DNA of 64,000 bases, taken from contig NZ_JAVJQO010000008.1 of assembly GCF_040218225.1 (NCBI RefSeq), positions 744,001-808,000 of the forward strand. The letters run 5' to 3'. This stretch comes from Gracilimonas sp. (GTDB lineage: Bacteria; Bacteroidota; Rhodothermia; Balneolales; Balneolaceae). The notes under the pieces were generated by a model. It saw only the letters and a program-made list of their open reading frames with translations, did no database searches and had not been told where the DNA came from. Position numbers and translations under genes: made by a program. Below, one piece after another: positions 16,756-27,027 of the stretch; the stretch's first letter is position 1, and each line of letters opens with the position of its first letter.

Positions 16756-18378
16756 TTATCTTTTCAGATTTACCGCTTCTGTCAACATTTCGTCAGAGGT
16801 TGTAATCACACGAGCGTTTGACTGATAGGCTCGCTGTGATGTAATCATATTTGTGAATTCTTTGGCCAGGTCAACATTTGATCCTTCCAGAGAACCGGAG
16901 TTAATAGCTGTTCCCGCAAAGCTATCAGCAGTATTTACGAACATTTCACCAGCTGCTGAAGTAGCTCTGAACAAGCCGCTTCCAACCATTTCAAGTCCAT
17001 TTTGGTTTTGAACCTGCGCTAGAGCGAGCTGAGCCAAAACCGTGCTGTTTCCGTTGTCATAGATTCCCTGAACCTGTCCGGCACCGTCGATGGCAACATC
17101 AATGAGCTGTCCCTGAGTATAGCCGTCCTGGCTTATCACTTTAGCGGAGTTTGATCCTGCATATTGGGTGAATCGGGTTCCCGTTTGTGAATCACCGAGG
17201 TTTACAGCAAAACTTGAAGTGCTTGCTCCACGTCCAGGCTCAAATGTCATATTCAGCATGTCGCCTGAAGAAAGCTGACCGAGCTCATCAAAACTCACAG
17301 TTCCGGTAGCGCCGCTGGTAATGGTTTCGCCATCAAGGAAACGGGCGTCGTATTGCCATTCGTTGGTTCCAACCTGGGTAAATTCAAGCATTAGTGAGTG
17401 CGCCTGACCAAGGTCATCATACACTGTGGTACTCATCGTCTGGGTGTTGGTTTGGCCTTCCTGAATAGTTTGTAAGCCCGGGAAGTTGATATCACCAGCG
17501 CCGGTTACCGATACGTTAGAAATATCGAGAGCACTGTCCCCCATGGTGGCAGAACGCAGGTTCAGCATGCCATCGATCAGTGTTAGCTGACCCTCAGTAT
17601 TTGTTAAACCGGTATTGAAGCTATCCATCATATCGCCAATAGTATCTCCTGCAGCGTATGTATGAGAGATCGTAGTTGCAGTTCCATCATTTAATGTGAC
17701 ATCAAATGAGATTACGTCGCCAGCACTGAGATCAGTCAGGGTTTGGCTTAAATCATTAATTGGAGTTGTTGCTGTTGCATTGTCTCCAGCTGAAGTAGTG
17801 AAACCACTTTGTGCCTGAAGTACTTTACTTATACTGGTTCCTGCATTCAGGTTACCCGCCAGTGTTACGTTGTCTGTTTTCTTTGGAGGCAATACGTTTT
17901 CAAAGTCGATGCGAACATCTTCAGCTGCGCCACCACCAAGAATATTTCCGGCACTGTCAGCGATGTATCCCTGAACCGAACGGCCAGCCTGATCAACCAG
18001 CATTCCATCTTTATTAAATACAAAGTTACCGGCACGGGTCATCAGGTTTTCGCCACCATCAGAAACCATAAAGAATCCTTCTCCTTCAATAGCTAAATCG
18101 GTGGATCGGCCTGTGCTTTGCATCGCACCCTGGCTAAAATCACGACTGATGGAAGATACACGCACTCCCAAGCCTACCTGGTTACTAAGCTGTGGTGAAG
18201 AATCTCCACCTCCGCCGGCACGGCCCAAACGCTCACTCATCATCTCAGCAAAAGTAACTGATGATGATTTGTAGCCCGCCGTTTCTACGTTTGCAATGTT
18301 ATTACCTATAACATCCATTTTGGTTTGAAATGCTCTCAAACCACTAACACCTGAATTTAAAGATTTGACTAATGACAT
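16756..18378 (-). CDS. flgE: FlgE, flagellar hook protein
   Basis: 540 residues. N-terminal hook/rod helix (SLNSGVSGLRAFQTKMDVIG, NNIANVETAGYKSS), central hook domains and the C-terminal helix VDLAKEFTNMITSQRAYQSN typical of FlgE. Long insert domains rich in Thr, Asp and Gly (about 190-340) make it larger than the 400-residue enteric form. A strong ribosome site (AGGAGA) precedes the ATG. About 90 bp separate it from flgD. Confidence 0.96.
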   Translation of the reverse strand: MSLVKSLNSGVSGLRAFQTKMDVIGNNIANVETAGYKSSSVTFAEMMSERLGRAGGGGDSSPQLSNQVGLGVRVSSISRDFSQGAMQSTGRSTDLAIEGEGFFMVSDGGENLMTRAGNFVFNKDGMLVDQAGRSVQGYIADSAGNILGGGAAEDVRIDFENVLPPKKTDNVTLAGNLNAGTSISKVLQAQSGFTTSAGDNATATTPINDLSQTLTDLSAGDVISFDVTLNDGTATTISHTYAAGDTIGDMMDSFNTGLTNTEGQLTLIDGMLNLRSATMGDSALDISNVSVTGAGDINFPGLQTIQEGQTNTQTMSTTVYDDLGQAHSLMLEFTQVGTNEWQYDARFLDGETITSGATGTVSFDELGQLSSGDMLNMTFEPGRGASTSSFAVNLGDSQTGTRFTQYAGSNSAKVISQDGYTQGQLIDVAIDGAGQVQGIYDNGNSTVLAQLALAQVQNQNGLEMVGSGLFRATSAAGEMFVNTADSFAGTAINSGSLEGSNVDLAKEFTNMITSQRAYQSNARVITTSDEMLTEAVNLKR

Positions 18379-18468
18379 AAGTTATCTCCTGTCTTTTGAA
18401 ATTGCAGCCTTTAATACTGCCGGGCGATGCTACTCAATGCCCCTTTTGTTTTTTTGATTAATTACTTT

Positions 18469-19149
18469 TTAAAAAATTCCTGTACCTACTTCTTCTACAT
18501 CACCAATAGGTATTTCTACATCATTCACCGAGAGGAATACCCCTTCCGATGTATAACGTACTCTGTCGGCTATACCCTCAATAAAGACCAGCGAACCCAC
18601 CGGATTATCTCCGTTTGCAGCCTTCACTTCGATAGTATATTCTCCTTCTCCCATGCGATCGCCGGCGTTATTCAGGCCATCCCATGTCCAGTCATGATCT
18701 CCTGTTGACAATCCGTTCATCATTTCCCGGCGAATTTCTGATCCACTCGCATCACGGATGATAATCTCAACCGAGTCGGCTGAGTTATTCAATTCAAATT
18801 GAATGTCAGTATTACCTTCAGCACCAAGATGAACCTGATTGCTAAGCGCTTTCACTTGTTTTCCGGTCAATGAAGCAGCCATCGAGTTTGTAAGACTTGC
18901 ACTCATCATATCCTGACTGCTTTGCAATGTCTTCAGGCCATTATTGACGCTGATCAATTGTTCAACCGAGTTAAACTGAGCAAGCTGCGAGGCAAATTCA
19001 GCACCATCCATCGGGTTGATGGGATCCTGGTTTCGCATCTGTGCTACCAGCAAGTGCAAAAATTCCTGTTGCCCCAGCTGACTTTTCTTAGTCTGACCTT
19101 GTTGAGCAAAAGCTCCTGAAGCTTGTGAAGTGATACTATTTACATCCAT
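18469..19149 (-). CDS. flgD: FlgD, hook-capping scaffold protein
   Basis: 226 residues. The conserved N-terminal FlgD motif is present (QEFLHLLVAQMRNQDPINPM, DGAEFASQLAQFNSVEQL), followed by the FlgD Tudor/Ig-like domain (DHDWTWDGLNNAGDRMGEGEY). It caps the growing hook. Located between the hook-length protein and flgE, as expected. Confidence 0.96.
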   Translation of the reverse strand: MDVNSITSQASGAFAQQGQTKKSQLGQQEFLHLLVAQMRNQDPINPMDGAEFASQLAQFNSVEQLISVNNGLKTLQSSQDMMSASLTNSMAASLTGKQVKALSNQVHLGAEGNTDIQFELNNSADSVEIIIRDASGSEIRREMMNGLSTGDHDWTWDGLNNAGDRMGEGEYTIEVKAANGDNPVGSLVFIEGIADRVRYTSEGVFLSVNDVEIPIGDVEEVGTGIF

Positions 19150-19161
19150 AATTCGGTTCCT

Positions 19162-20940
19162 TTAAGCCGTCCATTCCATTTGGTTGTAGCCAAACCGTCG
19201 GACGGATTGTTGTAAGTTTTTATCTGTACTGGTTGATGAGGTCTGTTCTGCTCCTGCACCATTACTTCGCATTGATGATGAGTTCTTTGATGATGAAGAG
19301 TTGCCAAAAAAGTTCGGCATTTCCTGCCCCTGTTCACCGCCATCAAACTGAAGGTTTACATCCAGTTGACATTCCTGCTCCAGGTGCTGTTTAATTTCCT
19401 GTTCGTACTGTTGCATCAAGCGACTTAGTTCCACACTTGTGGTGGCCAGCTTGACCTGCAGCACGCCATCTACCTGTCGGGTAGAAAGCTGAATACTGTT
19501 TCCATCCTCCAGTTCAAAACTGTGCTTTTGCCAGGTTTCAGGAGTTGCCTTCCCGGCCGATATGGTCTTCTGAACAGCCTGAGTCAATGATGGCATGACG
19601 GTTCGCCGGATCAACATATTTGAAACCGGTATTTCACCCAGTCTTGCAAACATTGAACTTGAAACATCCTTCTTTTCAGTAACCTCCAGCGACTCTTTCA
19701 AATGTTCCTTCAGCATCAACTCCTGCTCAGTAGTCATCGTTGTAACAGAGTTTGTATTTGCTTGATTTTGAAGGAGCTGAACCGGAGCCTCAAACTGAGA
19801 TAAGAATGAAACAGCAGCTTTAGAATCTCTGCTTTGTGTTATAATTTCTAACCGTTCTGAGTTCAATTCGTGTCTTCCTGAGAAGGAGTAATTCTCCCGG
19901 TATCTCTTTTCACGTACTTCCTCTATTTTTTGGCTTTGAATACCCTGAGTTACTTCCGGAGCACCTGCAGCCGTTTTTTCTGTAGCCATCCGAACTGCAT
20001 GCTCAGTAGTTACTTTTTCAGGTTCAGCTTCAGACTCTGCATCCTTTGCTTCCATATTTTCCGCAACCTGTTTTGATTGCGTTGCTTGCTGAGATACATG
20101 ATCAACAACTTTCTGTGATACTTTTGTGGAAATACTGCTATTACCATCAGCATTCACAGAAGATGCTGTTCCATCACCGCCAGAAGACCTGCTTCCGATT
20201 TCTGCTTCGTTATCATGAAGCAAAGTTTTTTCTTCTGATTTTAGACTTTCTGGTTCAACAGAAACTCCCTTTTTAGTGCTCTCAGCATCTGATTTAACAG
20301 TCTCTGAGCTTTCTTCCATAAAGGGGCCAATCTTGGTTGTATTGGTATCATCGGAGTCTGCCTCATAGGATATTTTCTGTTCTGTTGATTCCGCCACCTC
20401 TCCTTCTTGATCTATAGCCTGTGCAGTACCGCCGACCTCTTTTTCGGTATTTGTTACTTTCGATGTTTTTGTTGCTTCCTGAACGTTGGAATCTGCCTGG
20501 TCTGCTATTTGCCTGCCTTTTAGCGCCACTTCTCCGTTTGTCTCATTTGCTTCTTCATTAACATCTGCAGACTCTGAGTCACCCTGAGTCAACCCTTCAG
20601 CCTCTGTTTTCTTCTGTTCCTGGATTGCAGCCTGTACTACTTTTTCGGCACCGGTTATTACCTGCTCACTTTTTTCAGTTTTGGCCTTCTCCGTATCGAG
20701 AGAAGCTGTTTTGCTTACAGAATGCTCTTCACATGTCGCTGTTTCATCGGTCTGCTTACTCTCTTCCTTCGCTGTATTTTGAGATTCTTCCTGTTGTCCA
20801 AAACCCTGTACGGTTTTCAGGATTGAACTGAATAACCCCTGGGTTCCACTCCCAGCCGTATCATTTGCAGATTTTGTGACGTTGGTAGCCAATCCGGCTT
20901 CTTTATTATTGCCGGCCGATGATAATAACTGCTTTATCAT
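19162..20940 (-). CDS. fliK: FliK-like hook-length control protein
   Basis: 592 residues. A long low-complexity N-terminal region (about 1-400; rich in Glu, Thr, Ser, Gln, Ala) acts as the ruler. The C-terminal domain has the Flg_hook core (ISAGKATPETWQKHSFELED, LQVKLATTSVELSRLMQQYE). The last 40 residues are Ser/Asn-rich. Its position between the MotE-like gene and flgD is normal. The start overlaps the MotE-like gene by 4 bp. Confidence 0.87.
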   Translation of the reverse strand: MIKQLLSSAGNNKEAGLATNVTKSANDTAGSGTQGLFSSILKTVQGFGQQEESQNTAKEESKQTDETATCEEHSVSKTASLDTEKAKTEKSEQVITGAEKVVQAAIQEQKKTEAEGLTQGDSESADVNEEANETNGEVALKGRQIADQADSNVQEATKTSKVTNTEKEVGGTAQAIDQEGEVAESTEQKISYEADSDDTNTTKIGPFMEESSETVKSDAESTKKGVSVEPESLKSEEKTLLHDNEAEIGSRSSGGDGTASSVNADGNSSISTKVSQKVVDHVSQQATQSKQVAENMEAKDAESEAEPEKVTTEHAVRMATEKTAAGAPEVTQGIQSQKIEEVREKRYRENYSFSGRHELNSERLEIITQSRDSKAAVSFLSQFEAPVQLLQNQANTNSVTTMTTEQELMLKEHLKESLEVTEKKDVSSSMFARLGEIPVSNMLIRRTVMPSLTQAVQKTISAGKATPETWQKHSFELEDGNSIQLSTRQVDGVLQVKLATTSVELSRLMQQYEQEIKQHLEQECQLDVNLQFDGGEQGQEMPNFFGNSSSSKNSSSMRSNGAGAEQTSSTSTDKNLQQSVRRFGYNQMEWTA

Positions 20941-21515
20941 AGCATAATCTCCGTCATAAGTTTAGCGGCTTTATCTGAATTCAGGGAGCGTAAAATCTTT
21001 TCCCGTTGAATGGTCCCTCCTCCGTTATACAAGCGCACCAGCTGTTCGTTGGTCATTCTTTCCAGGATTGGAGCAAGATCATCTTCTTCAAGGTTCAGCA
21101 AGCTTTTAACACGTTGTGCAAACTCTTCTTTACTTAGTTCCTGAATATTTTCATTGGTAATCTCTTTCGGTTGGTTAGCTTTCAAAAGCTTTATTTCAGC
21201 TACTAATGAGTCAACTACTTTTGTGAGGTGGGTATTTTCATCCAGTGCAAGTTTCAGCTCATCGGTAACCAGAGTATCCACTGCTACAGAATCCATAACC
21301 TGCGCTGTATCAGACAGGATAGCAATTACCGAATCTTCCTGAGCAGGCAGGCCCAGTGCTTCAAATTCAGCATCCAGTTTTTCTTCCTGCGCCTGCACCA
21401 ATTCCTGATAGTCCTCTTTATTGATATAGGGATACAGGAAATACATGGCGACAATCATCACCAGCAGAGGTACAGTAATTAAACCTGCAATTTTAATTAT
21501 TACTGATTTATTCAT
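20937..21515 (-). CDS. MotE/YlxF-like periplasmic flagellar protein
   Basis: 192 residues with one N-terminal membrane helix (8-28), a helical/coiled central part and a C-terminal MgtE-N-like fold (LAPILERMTNEQLVRLYNGG, DKAAKLMTEIM). Proteins of this shape between FliJ and FliK (MotE, YlxF, FlbB) help stators or basal-body assembly. No MotC gene is visible, so the exact role is unknown. It ends in a 4-bp overlap with fliK. Confidence 0.75.
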   Translation of the reverse strand: MNKSVIIKIAGLITVPLLVMIVAMYFLYPYINKEDYQELVQAQEEKLDAEFEALGLPAQEDSVIAILSDTAQVMDSVAVDTLVTDELKLALDENTHLTKVVDSLVAEIKLLKANQPKEITNENIQELSKEEFAQRVKSLLNLEEDDLAPILERMTNEQLVRLYNGGGTIQREKILRSLNSDKAAKLMTEIML

Positions 21516-21517
21516 GA

Positions 21518-21946
21518 TTAACGGCTAAATGATTGAGTTGCAATTTCATCCATAAATTTTTGTTCGTCTTTTGCCATTTGTTCTGAAAAAAGACTTTGTT
21601 CAAATTCCCTCACCTTCTCAAGGATGTGAAGGTTCTTATGAGCAGCGGCTAACTTTTCCCGTTCTTTGGTAACCCGAACTTCAGCCTGATCCAACTCCCG
21701 GCTCAGCTTATCCATTTTTTGATGTACCTGTTGAAGATGGGCAGACCGTCTTCTGATCATATGGATATTCTCAACAGTGTTGTCTTCTGAGTGCTCCAGA
21801 AATGTTTTCAATTTCCCTTGTACATCATCACGCACCTCACTTATTTTCTGCTTTTTGGAAACCTGCTCCGCCAGCTTTTGCTTTTGAAGCTTTTCCTGGT
21901 GTTTGCGAACTTTAAGAACCGGTGCAAGAGAGAATTTGAATTTCAT
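21518..21946 (-). CDS. fliJ: FliJ, export chaperone stalk
   Basis: 142 residues, almost entirely coiled coil (VLKVRKHQEKLQKQKLAEQV...; LDQAEVRVTKEREKL), the expected length for FliJ, which connects the FliI ATPase ring to FlhA. It lies 18 bp after fliI. Confidence 0.9.
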   Translation of the reverse strand: MKFKFSLAPVLKVRKHQEKLQKQKLAEQVSKKQKISEVRDDVQGKLKTFLEHSEDNTVENIHMIRRRSAHLQQVHQKMDKLSRELDQAEVRVTKEREKLAAAHKNLHILEKVREFEQSLFSEQMAKDEQKFMDEIATQSFSR

Positions 21947-21964
21947 AAATGCTGCTCGTGATTT

Positions 21965-23305
21965 TTATTCAAGAATTTTCTTTAGCGTTTCCCAGAGATC
22001 ATCACTGAAATCTGTTTCGTTTAAATCCTGTATCAAAAATGATTCCAAACCCGGATGTTTTTTTATCGATTCATCAATTTTTGGGTTTGAGCCTTTTACA
22101 TAGGCTCCAATATTTATGAGATCCTCTGCCTCCCGGTAAGTCGCCAGAAGCTCCCTTGCTTTCATCGCAATTTGTCGTTGTTCAGGTGTTACAATCTTGG
22201 TCATAACCCGCGAAATACTTTCGAGGATATCAATGGCCGGATAATGATTTTTATGCGCCAAACGTCGGGAAAGCACGATATGGCCATCTAAAATGGACCG
22301 TACTGCATCGGCTATGGGTTCATTCATATCGTCATTATCAACCAATACGGTGTACAATCCGGTGATGCTTCCTTTGTGTGTTTTACCCGGTCTTTCCAGC
22401 AATTTTGGAAGGATCGTAAACACACTTGGAGTGTATCCTTTGGTTGTTGGCGGCTCACCTGAAGCGAGACCAATTTCTCTTTGGGCCATGGCAACCCGGG
22501 TCACAGAATCCATCATCAAGAGGACATTTTTTCCTTGGTCGCGGAAATATTCTGCAATCGCTGTTGCTGTAAATGCTCCTTTTACCCGACTCATGGCCGC
22601 GCTATCTGATGTTGCAGCTACTACAACCGAGCGGGAAAGTCCTTCTTCACCCAGCGTGTCATGAATAAATTCCTGCACTTCCCGGCCACGCTCACCAATC
22701 AGGGCAATTACATTGATATCTGCCGAAGAATGCTTAGCAATCATTCCCATTAAAACGGATTTACCCACACCCGAACCAGCAAAAAGTCCGATTCGCTGTC
22801 CGGTTCCGACTGTATTCAATGCATCGAGTGCCCGGATTCCGGTAAACATAATATCATCGATAGGAGCACGATCGAGCGGTGCCGGCGGGTCGTTGTGCAC
22901 CGGCATCTGTCCTGATACACGAATCTGTCCTTTACCATCAATAGGCTCGGCATTGGTATCCACCACCCGACCTAACAGCTCAAAACCAACTGGCACGTTC
23001 AGCGATTGCCCCATGCTTTCAACTTTACAGCCAGCTTTCATTCCAACTACCCGATCGTAAGGCATCAAGAGTGTTTTTCCTTCTTTCAAACCAACCACTT
23101 CAGCTGGCACTATCGTGTCCATGACGGTATGAATACCATACACTTCTCCAACAGAGGCTTCCAGTCCGGTACATTCTATAATAGTTCCGATAATGGAAGA
23201 AACTTTTCCATAGCGCTTAACCTGATTTAGCTCTCCGCTGATTTTAACACGAATGGCATTGAAGTGCTTTTGCAATGATGTTGATGACTTTTCGGCTACT
23301 TCCAT
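21965..23305 (-). CDS. fliI: FliI, flagellar export ATPase
   Basis: 446 residues. Walker A GSGVGKS (177-183), the DELSEED-equivalent region and the typical segment SVFTILPKLLERPGKTHKGS; also ALIGERGREVQEFI. It powers the export apparatus with FliH and FliJ. Overlaps the fliH end by 10 bp. Confidence 0.98.
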   Translation of the reverse strand: MEVAEKSSTSLQKHFNAIRVKISGELNQVKRYGKVSSIIGTIIECTGLEASVGEVYGIHTVMDTIVPAEVVGLKEGKTLLMPYDRVVGMKAGCKVESMGQSLNVPVGFELLGRVVDTNAEPIDGKGQIRVSGQMPVHNDPPAPLDRAPIDDIMFTGIRALDALNTVGTGQRIGLFAGSGVGKSVLMGMIAKHSSADINVIALIGERGREVQEFIHDTLGEEGLSRSVVVAATSDSAAMSRVKGAFTATAIAEYFRDQGKNVLLMMDSVTRVAMAQREIGLASGEPPTTKGYTPSVFTILPKLLERPGKTHKGSITGLYTVLVDNDDMNEPIADAVRSILDGHIVLSRRLAHKNHYPAIDILESISRVMTKIVTPEQRQIAMKARELLATYREAEDLINIGAYVKGSNPKIDESIKKHPGLESFLIQDLNETDFSDDLWETLKKILE

Positions 23306-23982
23306 GATGGCAGCATTAATGTCTTTTTAAACTCTTGCAGCATTTCCCTGAAATTGTGTACTACCGTTTCTTCATTTGTTTCAAGCTTGAACTCGCCGGG
23401 ATTACATTCTTCTGAAGTCTGGATATTCAATACCATACTTTTTGAAAAGTCATCTTTCAGCGACTTAGTAAATTCCAGATCTTCTTCTGCAACCCAGAGA
23501 ATTGGTTTGGATTGCTCATTTACTTTCTGAAGCAACGGGGTCAATTTTTCTTCTATGGATTCTCTGATAGCCGGATTTTCCACCGGTATTCCAAGAATAG
23601 ACTCACTGATCTCAAATACCATATCCAACAGACCTGGCTCCAGCATTTCCTGTCGGGCTTTCCATTCTTCGTGAGCCTTATCAAGTGCCTGTCGGATGAC
23701 GGCTAGCTTCTGATCTATTTCGGACCGGGCGGTATTTAAGCCTTCAGTTTGGCCTGCATTAAATCCTTGAGTGTAAGCTTCAGCGCGAACCTGTTCCAGC
23801 TTTCTTTTCCATCTGGCATCTCTTTCATCAAGTAACTGATTAATATCTGTCGATTCTTCGGTGTATTCATCTTCTTCGTTTTTAACCTCACTTTCATTAA
23901 AAATCATCTGGTAATTCAGGCGTTTGCTACCTTCATTAAACCAGCTTATTTGATTCTTTTGTAAGACTTTCTGATTTCTCAT
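23296..23982 (-). CDS. fliH: FliH, negative regulator of FliI ATPase
   Basis: 228 residues: an acidic N-terminus, a coiled-coil middle with GxxxG-like spacing (AYTQGFNAGQTEGLNTARSE), and a C-terminal domain (CNPGEFKLETNEETVVHNF) typical of FliH. A second Met at residue 26 (MIFNESEV) is an alternative start. Confidence 0.9.
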   Translation of the reverse strand: MRNQKVLQKNQISWFNEGSKRLNYQMIFNESEVKNEEDEYTEESTDINQLLDERDARWKRKLEQVRAEAYTQGFNAGQTEGLNTARSEIDQKLAVIRQALDKAHEEWKARQEMLEPGLLDMVFEISESILGIPVENPAIRESIEEKLTPLLQKVNEQSKPILWVAEEDLEFTKSLKDDFSKSMVLNIQTSEECNPGEFKLETNEETVVHNFREMLQEFKKTLMLPSWK

Positions 23983-23987
23983 CTTAC

Positions 23988-25034
23988 TTACTCAACAATC
24001 TCTTCTTCATCCATCTTACGGGTAGAAATCTGGCCGTCTTCTTCCAGTTCTTTAATCTTCTTGATAATGCGCTGCTGTGCTTCTTTTACATCTTTCAGTG
24101 CTACCGGACCAAGAGCATCCATATCTTCACGCAGCATATCGGCTGCACGATTCGACATGTTCTTGAGGAATTTGTTTGCAAGTGCTTCTTCCACCCCCTT
24201 GAGTCCCATAACCATATCGGCTTTTTCCATCTCGTTGATGATAAGCTGTACCGTACGGTCGTCGAAGTGAATGATATCCTCGAACAAGAACATCTGTTCC
24301 TTAATATCGCTGGCCATTTGTTCATCTCTATCTTTGATAGAATCCAGTACATGGCGTTCAACCGTGATATCAGAACCGTTAAGAATCTGAGCCACAATGT
24401 TGGTTCCGCTTTTCACGCGGTCACCGAGTGTATCCATACCGCCCATATGCTCTTTAATTACCTCTTCGATTTCCTCAATTACTTCCATCGAAATCTTATC
24501 CATACTGGCAAGCCGATAAACTATATCTGCTTGTAATTCCTTATCGAGATACCCCAGAATTTCGGCTGATTTCTCAACCTGAAGCTGGGAGAAAATGAGA
24601 GCCGCCACCTGTGGGTGTTCATTTTGAATGAAAGAGGCAATTTGTGTGATCTTAGTCTGCTGAAATTCATCAAATACAGTACTGCCTGATTGTGCTTTTA
24701 GTCGCTTCAGCATCTTCTCGGAATTAGCGCTGTCTCCAAGTTGTGCAAGCAGGTCTTCAGCTGCATCAACCCCTCCCTTCAGCATATACTCCTTAACTTC
24801 CATCAGGGTATAAAATTCCTGAAGAACCTCGTCCACGATTTCAGCTTTTACGTCTTTAATCTTGGCAAGCTCAAGTGTAATCTTCTCAATCTCATGCTCT
24901 TTAAGCGTTTTCATCATAGTTGCAGCAGTTCGGGTACCAATACTCATAATGAGTACTGCCGCCTTTTGAGTGCCACTTAAATCAGATATATCGGTAAAAA
25001 CGCCTGATTTTTTTGTACTAATTGCTGTAGACAT
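23988..25034 (-). CDS. fliG: FliG, motor switch protein
   Basis: 348 residues, the normal length. N-terminal FliF-binding domain (LSGTQKAAVLIMSIGTRTAA), the EHPQ motif (IQNEHPQVAALIFSQL) and the C-terminal torque helix (DDRTVQLIINEMEKADMVMG). Generates torque against MotA. It lies 10 bp after fliF. Confidence 0.98.
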   Translation of the reverse strand: MSTAISTKKSGVFTDISDLSGTQKAAVLIMSIGTRTAATMMKTLKEHEIEKITLELAKIKDVKAEIVDEVLQEFYTLMEVKEYMLKGGVDAAEDLLAQLGDSANSEKMLKRLKAQSGSTVFDEFQQTKITQIASFIQNEHPQVAALIFSQLQVEKSAEILGYLDKELQADIVYRLASMDKISMEVIEEIEEVIKEHMGGMDTLGDRVKSGTNIVAQILNGSDITVERHVLDSIKDRDEQMASDIKEQMFLFEDIIHFDDRTVQLIINEMEKADMVMGLKGVEEALANKFLKNMSNRAADMLREDMDALGPVALKDVKEAQQRIIKKIKELEEDGQISTRKMDEEEIVE

Positions 25035-25044
25035 ATTTCCTCTA

Positions 25045-26676
25045 TTAATTTTCTTCAGATGCCATCATTGCTCTCATCACCTGGGCAGCTTCCGCAGGTT
25101 TCAACTCAACAAAATTCACAATTTCATCTTTGTTGTATTTCTTCTCAGGCAACTTCTTGGTCTGGCTTTCACCTGATTCACCTTCTGCTCCTTCCAGCTG
25201 GTTCGTACCAGAGCTTTCCCCTGTTAAAGAGTTTTGCTTCTCTGCTCCCTCCAGCTGATCGCCCGCCTCGAAGTTGCTTACAAACTTGAGCTCATCAACA
25301 CCTGATTTCTTCTTAATGCTGTTAATCAGCAGAATGATGACAACAAATGTGATCCCTATGAGAGACCAGCGTAAAATGTTGTTTGTAAACGTAGGCTGGC
25401 CGGTGAAGAAATCACCATTATCGATCGGGTGCTTGTCAAAAAACTCTACCTGTTTTACTGTCAATTGATCACCCCGATCATCCTGAATTCCCAATGCTAC
25501 CTTTACTACTTCCTTAAATTCTTCTACTTCTTGTTCAGAATACGGCTCACTTACCAGTGTTTGTTCTCCTTCGGTTCCCTCTTCAAAACGCTGTTTATAA
25601 TTCAGCAGTACAGAGGCCGATACCATCTTTAATTCACCTTGTGTTTTTTCAAATACTTCACGGGTTCGGTTCACTTCATAATTTCTGGTTTGAACCGTTG
25701 AACCGTTATTGTTACTGGCAACCACAACTGAGCCCGCCTGATTATTATTAGTGATGTTTCCTGGAACCGGCTCCATCACCTCATCGTTATTGGTCTGCTC
25801 TCTTTTCTCTTCAGAAATAACGGTTCGGCTATCGGGATCGATTAAATCCGATTCCCTGACAACCCGATCAAAATCGTGCTCCACCGAAACCCTTAGAATA
25901 CTGTTACCGGCACCCAAAACTCTATCCAGCATAGATTGGCCGCGTTCCGTCAGATATGCTTCCGTTTTTTGGCGAAGCTGCATCTGGGTTGAACCGAAAG
26001 CAAGATCTGAGTCATAGTCAATTTCATCAGTCAGCCTGTTCCCAGACTGATCGAGCACGGTTACGTTTGCTGATTCCAACCCTTCAACACTACCAGCAAT
26101 GAGCGATGTAATACCTTCAATCTGCTCTTTTTTGAGGGATTGTCCCTTCTTCAGATTCAAAATCACTGATGCCGAAGCCTCAATTGACGTTTCTTCAAAA
26201 GGAGAACGCTCAGGTAAAACCAGGTGTATCCTGGAAAACTCAACCTGTTCCAGACTGTTAATAGAACGAGCAAGTTCACCTTCAAGGGCTCGCTTTTTGT
26301 TAACCTGTTGCATAAAGTCTGTCATGCCCAATGCATTGGTATCAAAAAGCTCATAGCCTTTCACATCCGAAAAACTACCTCCCATTGGAGCTAATTCCAG
26401 ACGTAACTCGTGAACTTTATCGCTTGCTACATATATAGCACGTCCACTTTCCTGAAGCTCGTAGCTAATTCCCCGGTTATTAAGTTCAGTTACTATTTCC
26501 TGGGCTACTTCTGGCTGAAGAGATCCAAATAAAAGAACATTCTCTTCTTGTTGAGACCAGTAAAATACACCTCCAATTATGGTGAGCACAACCAGCATCA
26601 GTACCACAAACATGGCGCGCTGTGCATTACTCAGCGGACCAAAAAACTCCTGAAAACTTTCTAAATAATTGTTCAT
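25045..26676 (-). CDS. fliF: FliF, MS-ring protein
   Basis: 543 residues with two membrane helices (about 20-42 and 430-450) enclosing the periplasmic ring domains (KVHELRLELAPMGGSFSDVK; SINSLEQVEFSRIHLVLPE). The short C-terminus AAQVMRAMMASEEN binds FliG. MS-ring foundation of the basal body. Confidence 0.97.
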   Translation of the reverse strand: MNNYLESFQEFFGPLSNAQRAMFVVLMLVVLTIIGGVFYWSQQEENVLLFGSLQPEVAQEIVTELNNRGISYELQESGRAIYVASDKVHELRLELAPMGGSFSDVKGYELFDTNALGMTDFMQQVNKKRALEGELARSINSLEQVEFSRIHLVLPERSPFEETSIEASASVILNLKKGQSLKKEQIEGITSLIAGSVEGLESANVTVLDQSGNRLTDEIDYDSDLAFGSTQMQLRQKTEAYLTERGQSMLDRVLGAGNSILRVSVEHDFDRVVRESDLIDPDSRTVISEEKREQTNNDEVMEPVPGNITNNNQAGSVVVASNNNGSTVQTRNYEVNRTREVFEKTQGELKMVSASVLLNYKQRFEEGTEGEQTLVSEPYSEQEVEEFKEVVKVALGIQDDRGDQLTVKQVEFFDKHPIDNGDFFTGQPTFTNNILRWSLIGITFVVIILLINSIKKKSGVDELKFVSNFEAGDQLEGAEKQNSLTGESSGTNQLEGAEGESGESQTKKLPEKKYNKDEIVNFVELKPAEAAQVMRAMMASEEN

Positions 26677-26688
26677 TTAAGGATGTCC

Positions 26689-27003
26689 TTATATTTGCAT
26701 TCTGCTTATTTCGTTATAGGTCTCGATCGCTTTATTTCGAATCTCGACCATCATCTGAAAACTGAGCTGAGCCCGCTGCATCGAAATCATTACATCGGCA
26801 ACATTGTCGGTATTACCCGCAACGTAATCCTGCATCTTCATTTCTGAAGTCTTCATAGTCGTATCTACCCCATCTATGGCTTTCGAAAGCATATCGGCGA
26901 AGGAATCTTTTTCGATTTCATCAACCCCGATATCATAATGCCTGGGACTGATTTCAAAATCCTGTGGTAACTGTAATCCGTTAAGTTCAACTGGGCTCGG
27001 CAT
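26689..27003 (-). CDS. fliE: FliE, MS-ring/rod junction protein
   Basis: 104 residues ending in the FliE helix (DVMISMQRAQLSFQMMVEIR, NKAIETYNEISRMQI). Standard length and position, 12 bp before fliF. Confidence 0.95.
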   Translation of the reverse strand: MPSPVELNGLQLPQDFEISPRHYDIGVDEIEKDSFADMLSKAIDGVDTTMKTSEMKMQDYVAGNTDNVADVMISMQRAQLSFQMMVEIRNKAIETYNEISRMQI

Positions 27004-27027
27004 GATTATTCCTATTAATAGCTTCTG

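Noticed and set aside
18421-18450. GG-N10-GC pattern between flgD and flgE as a sigma-54 promoter
   Set aside because: Only the GG/GC pairs match; -24 context differs from consensus at four of six positions.
24512-24519. GCCGATAA inside fliG
   Set aside because: No -35 box at the right distance; antisense to a coding region.
24968-24984. TGGCAC-N5-AGGC inside fliG as a sigma-54 promoter
   Set aside because: The -12 element is poor and the bases encode a conserved FliG segment.
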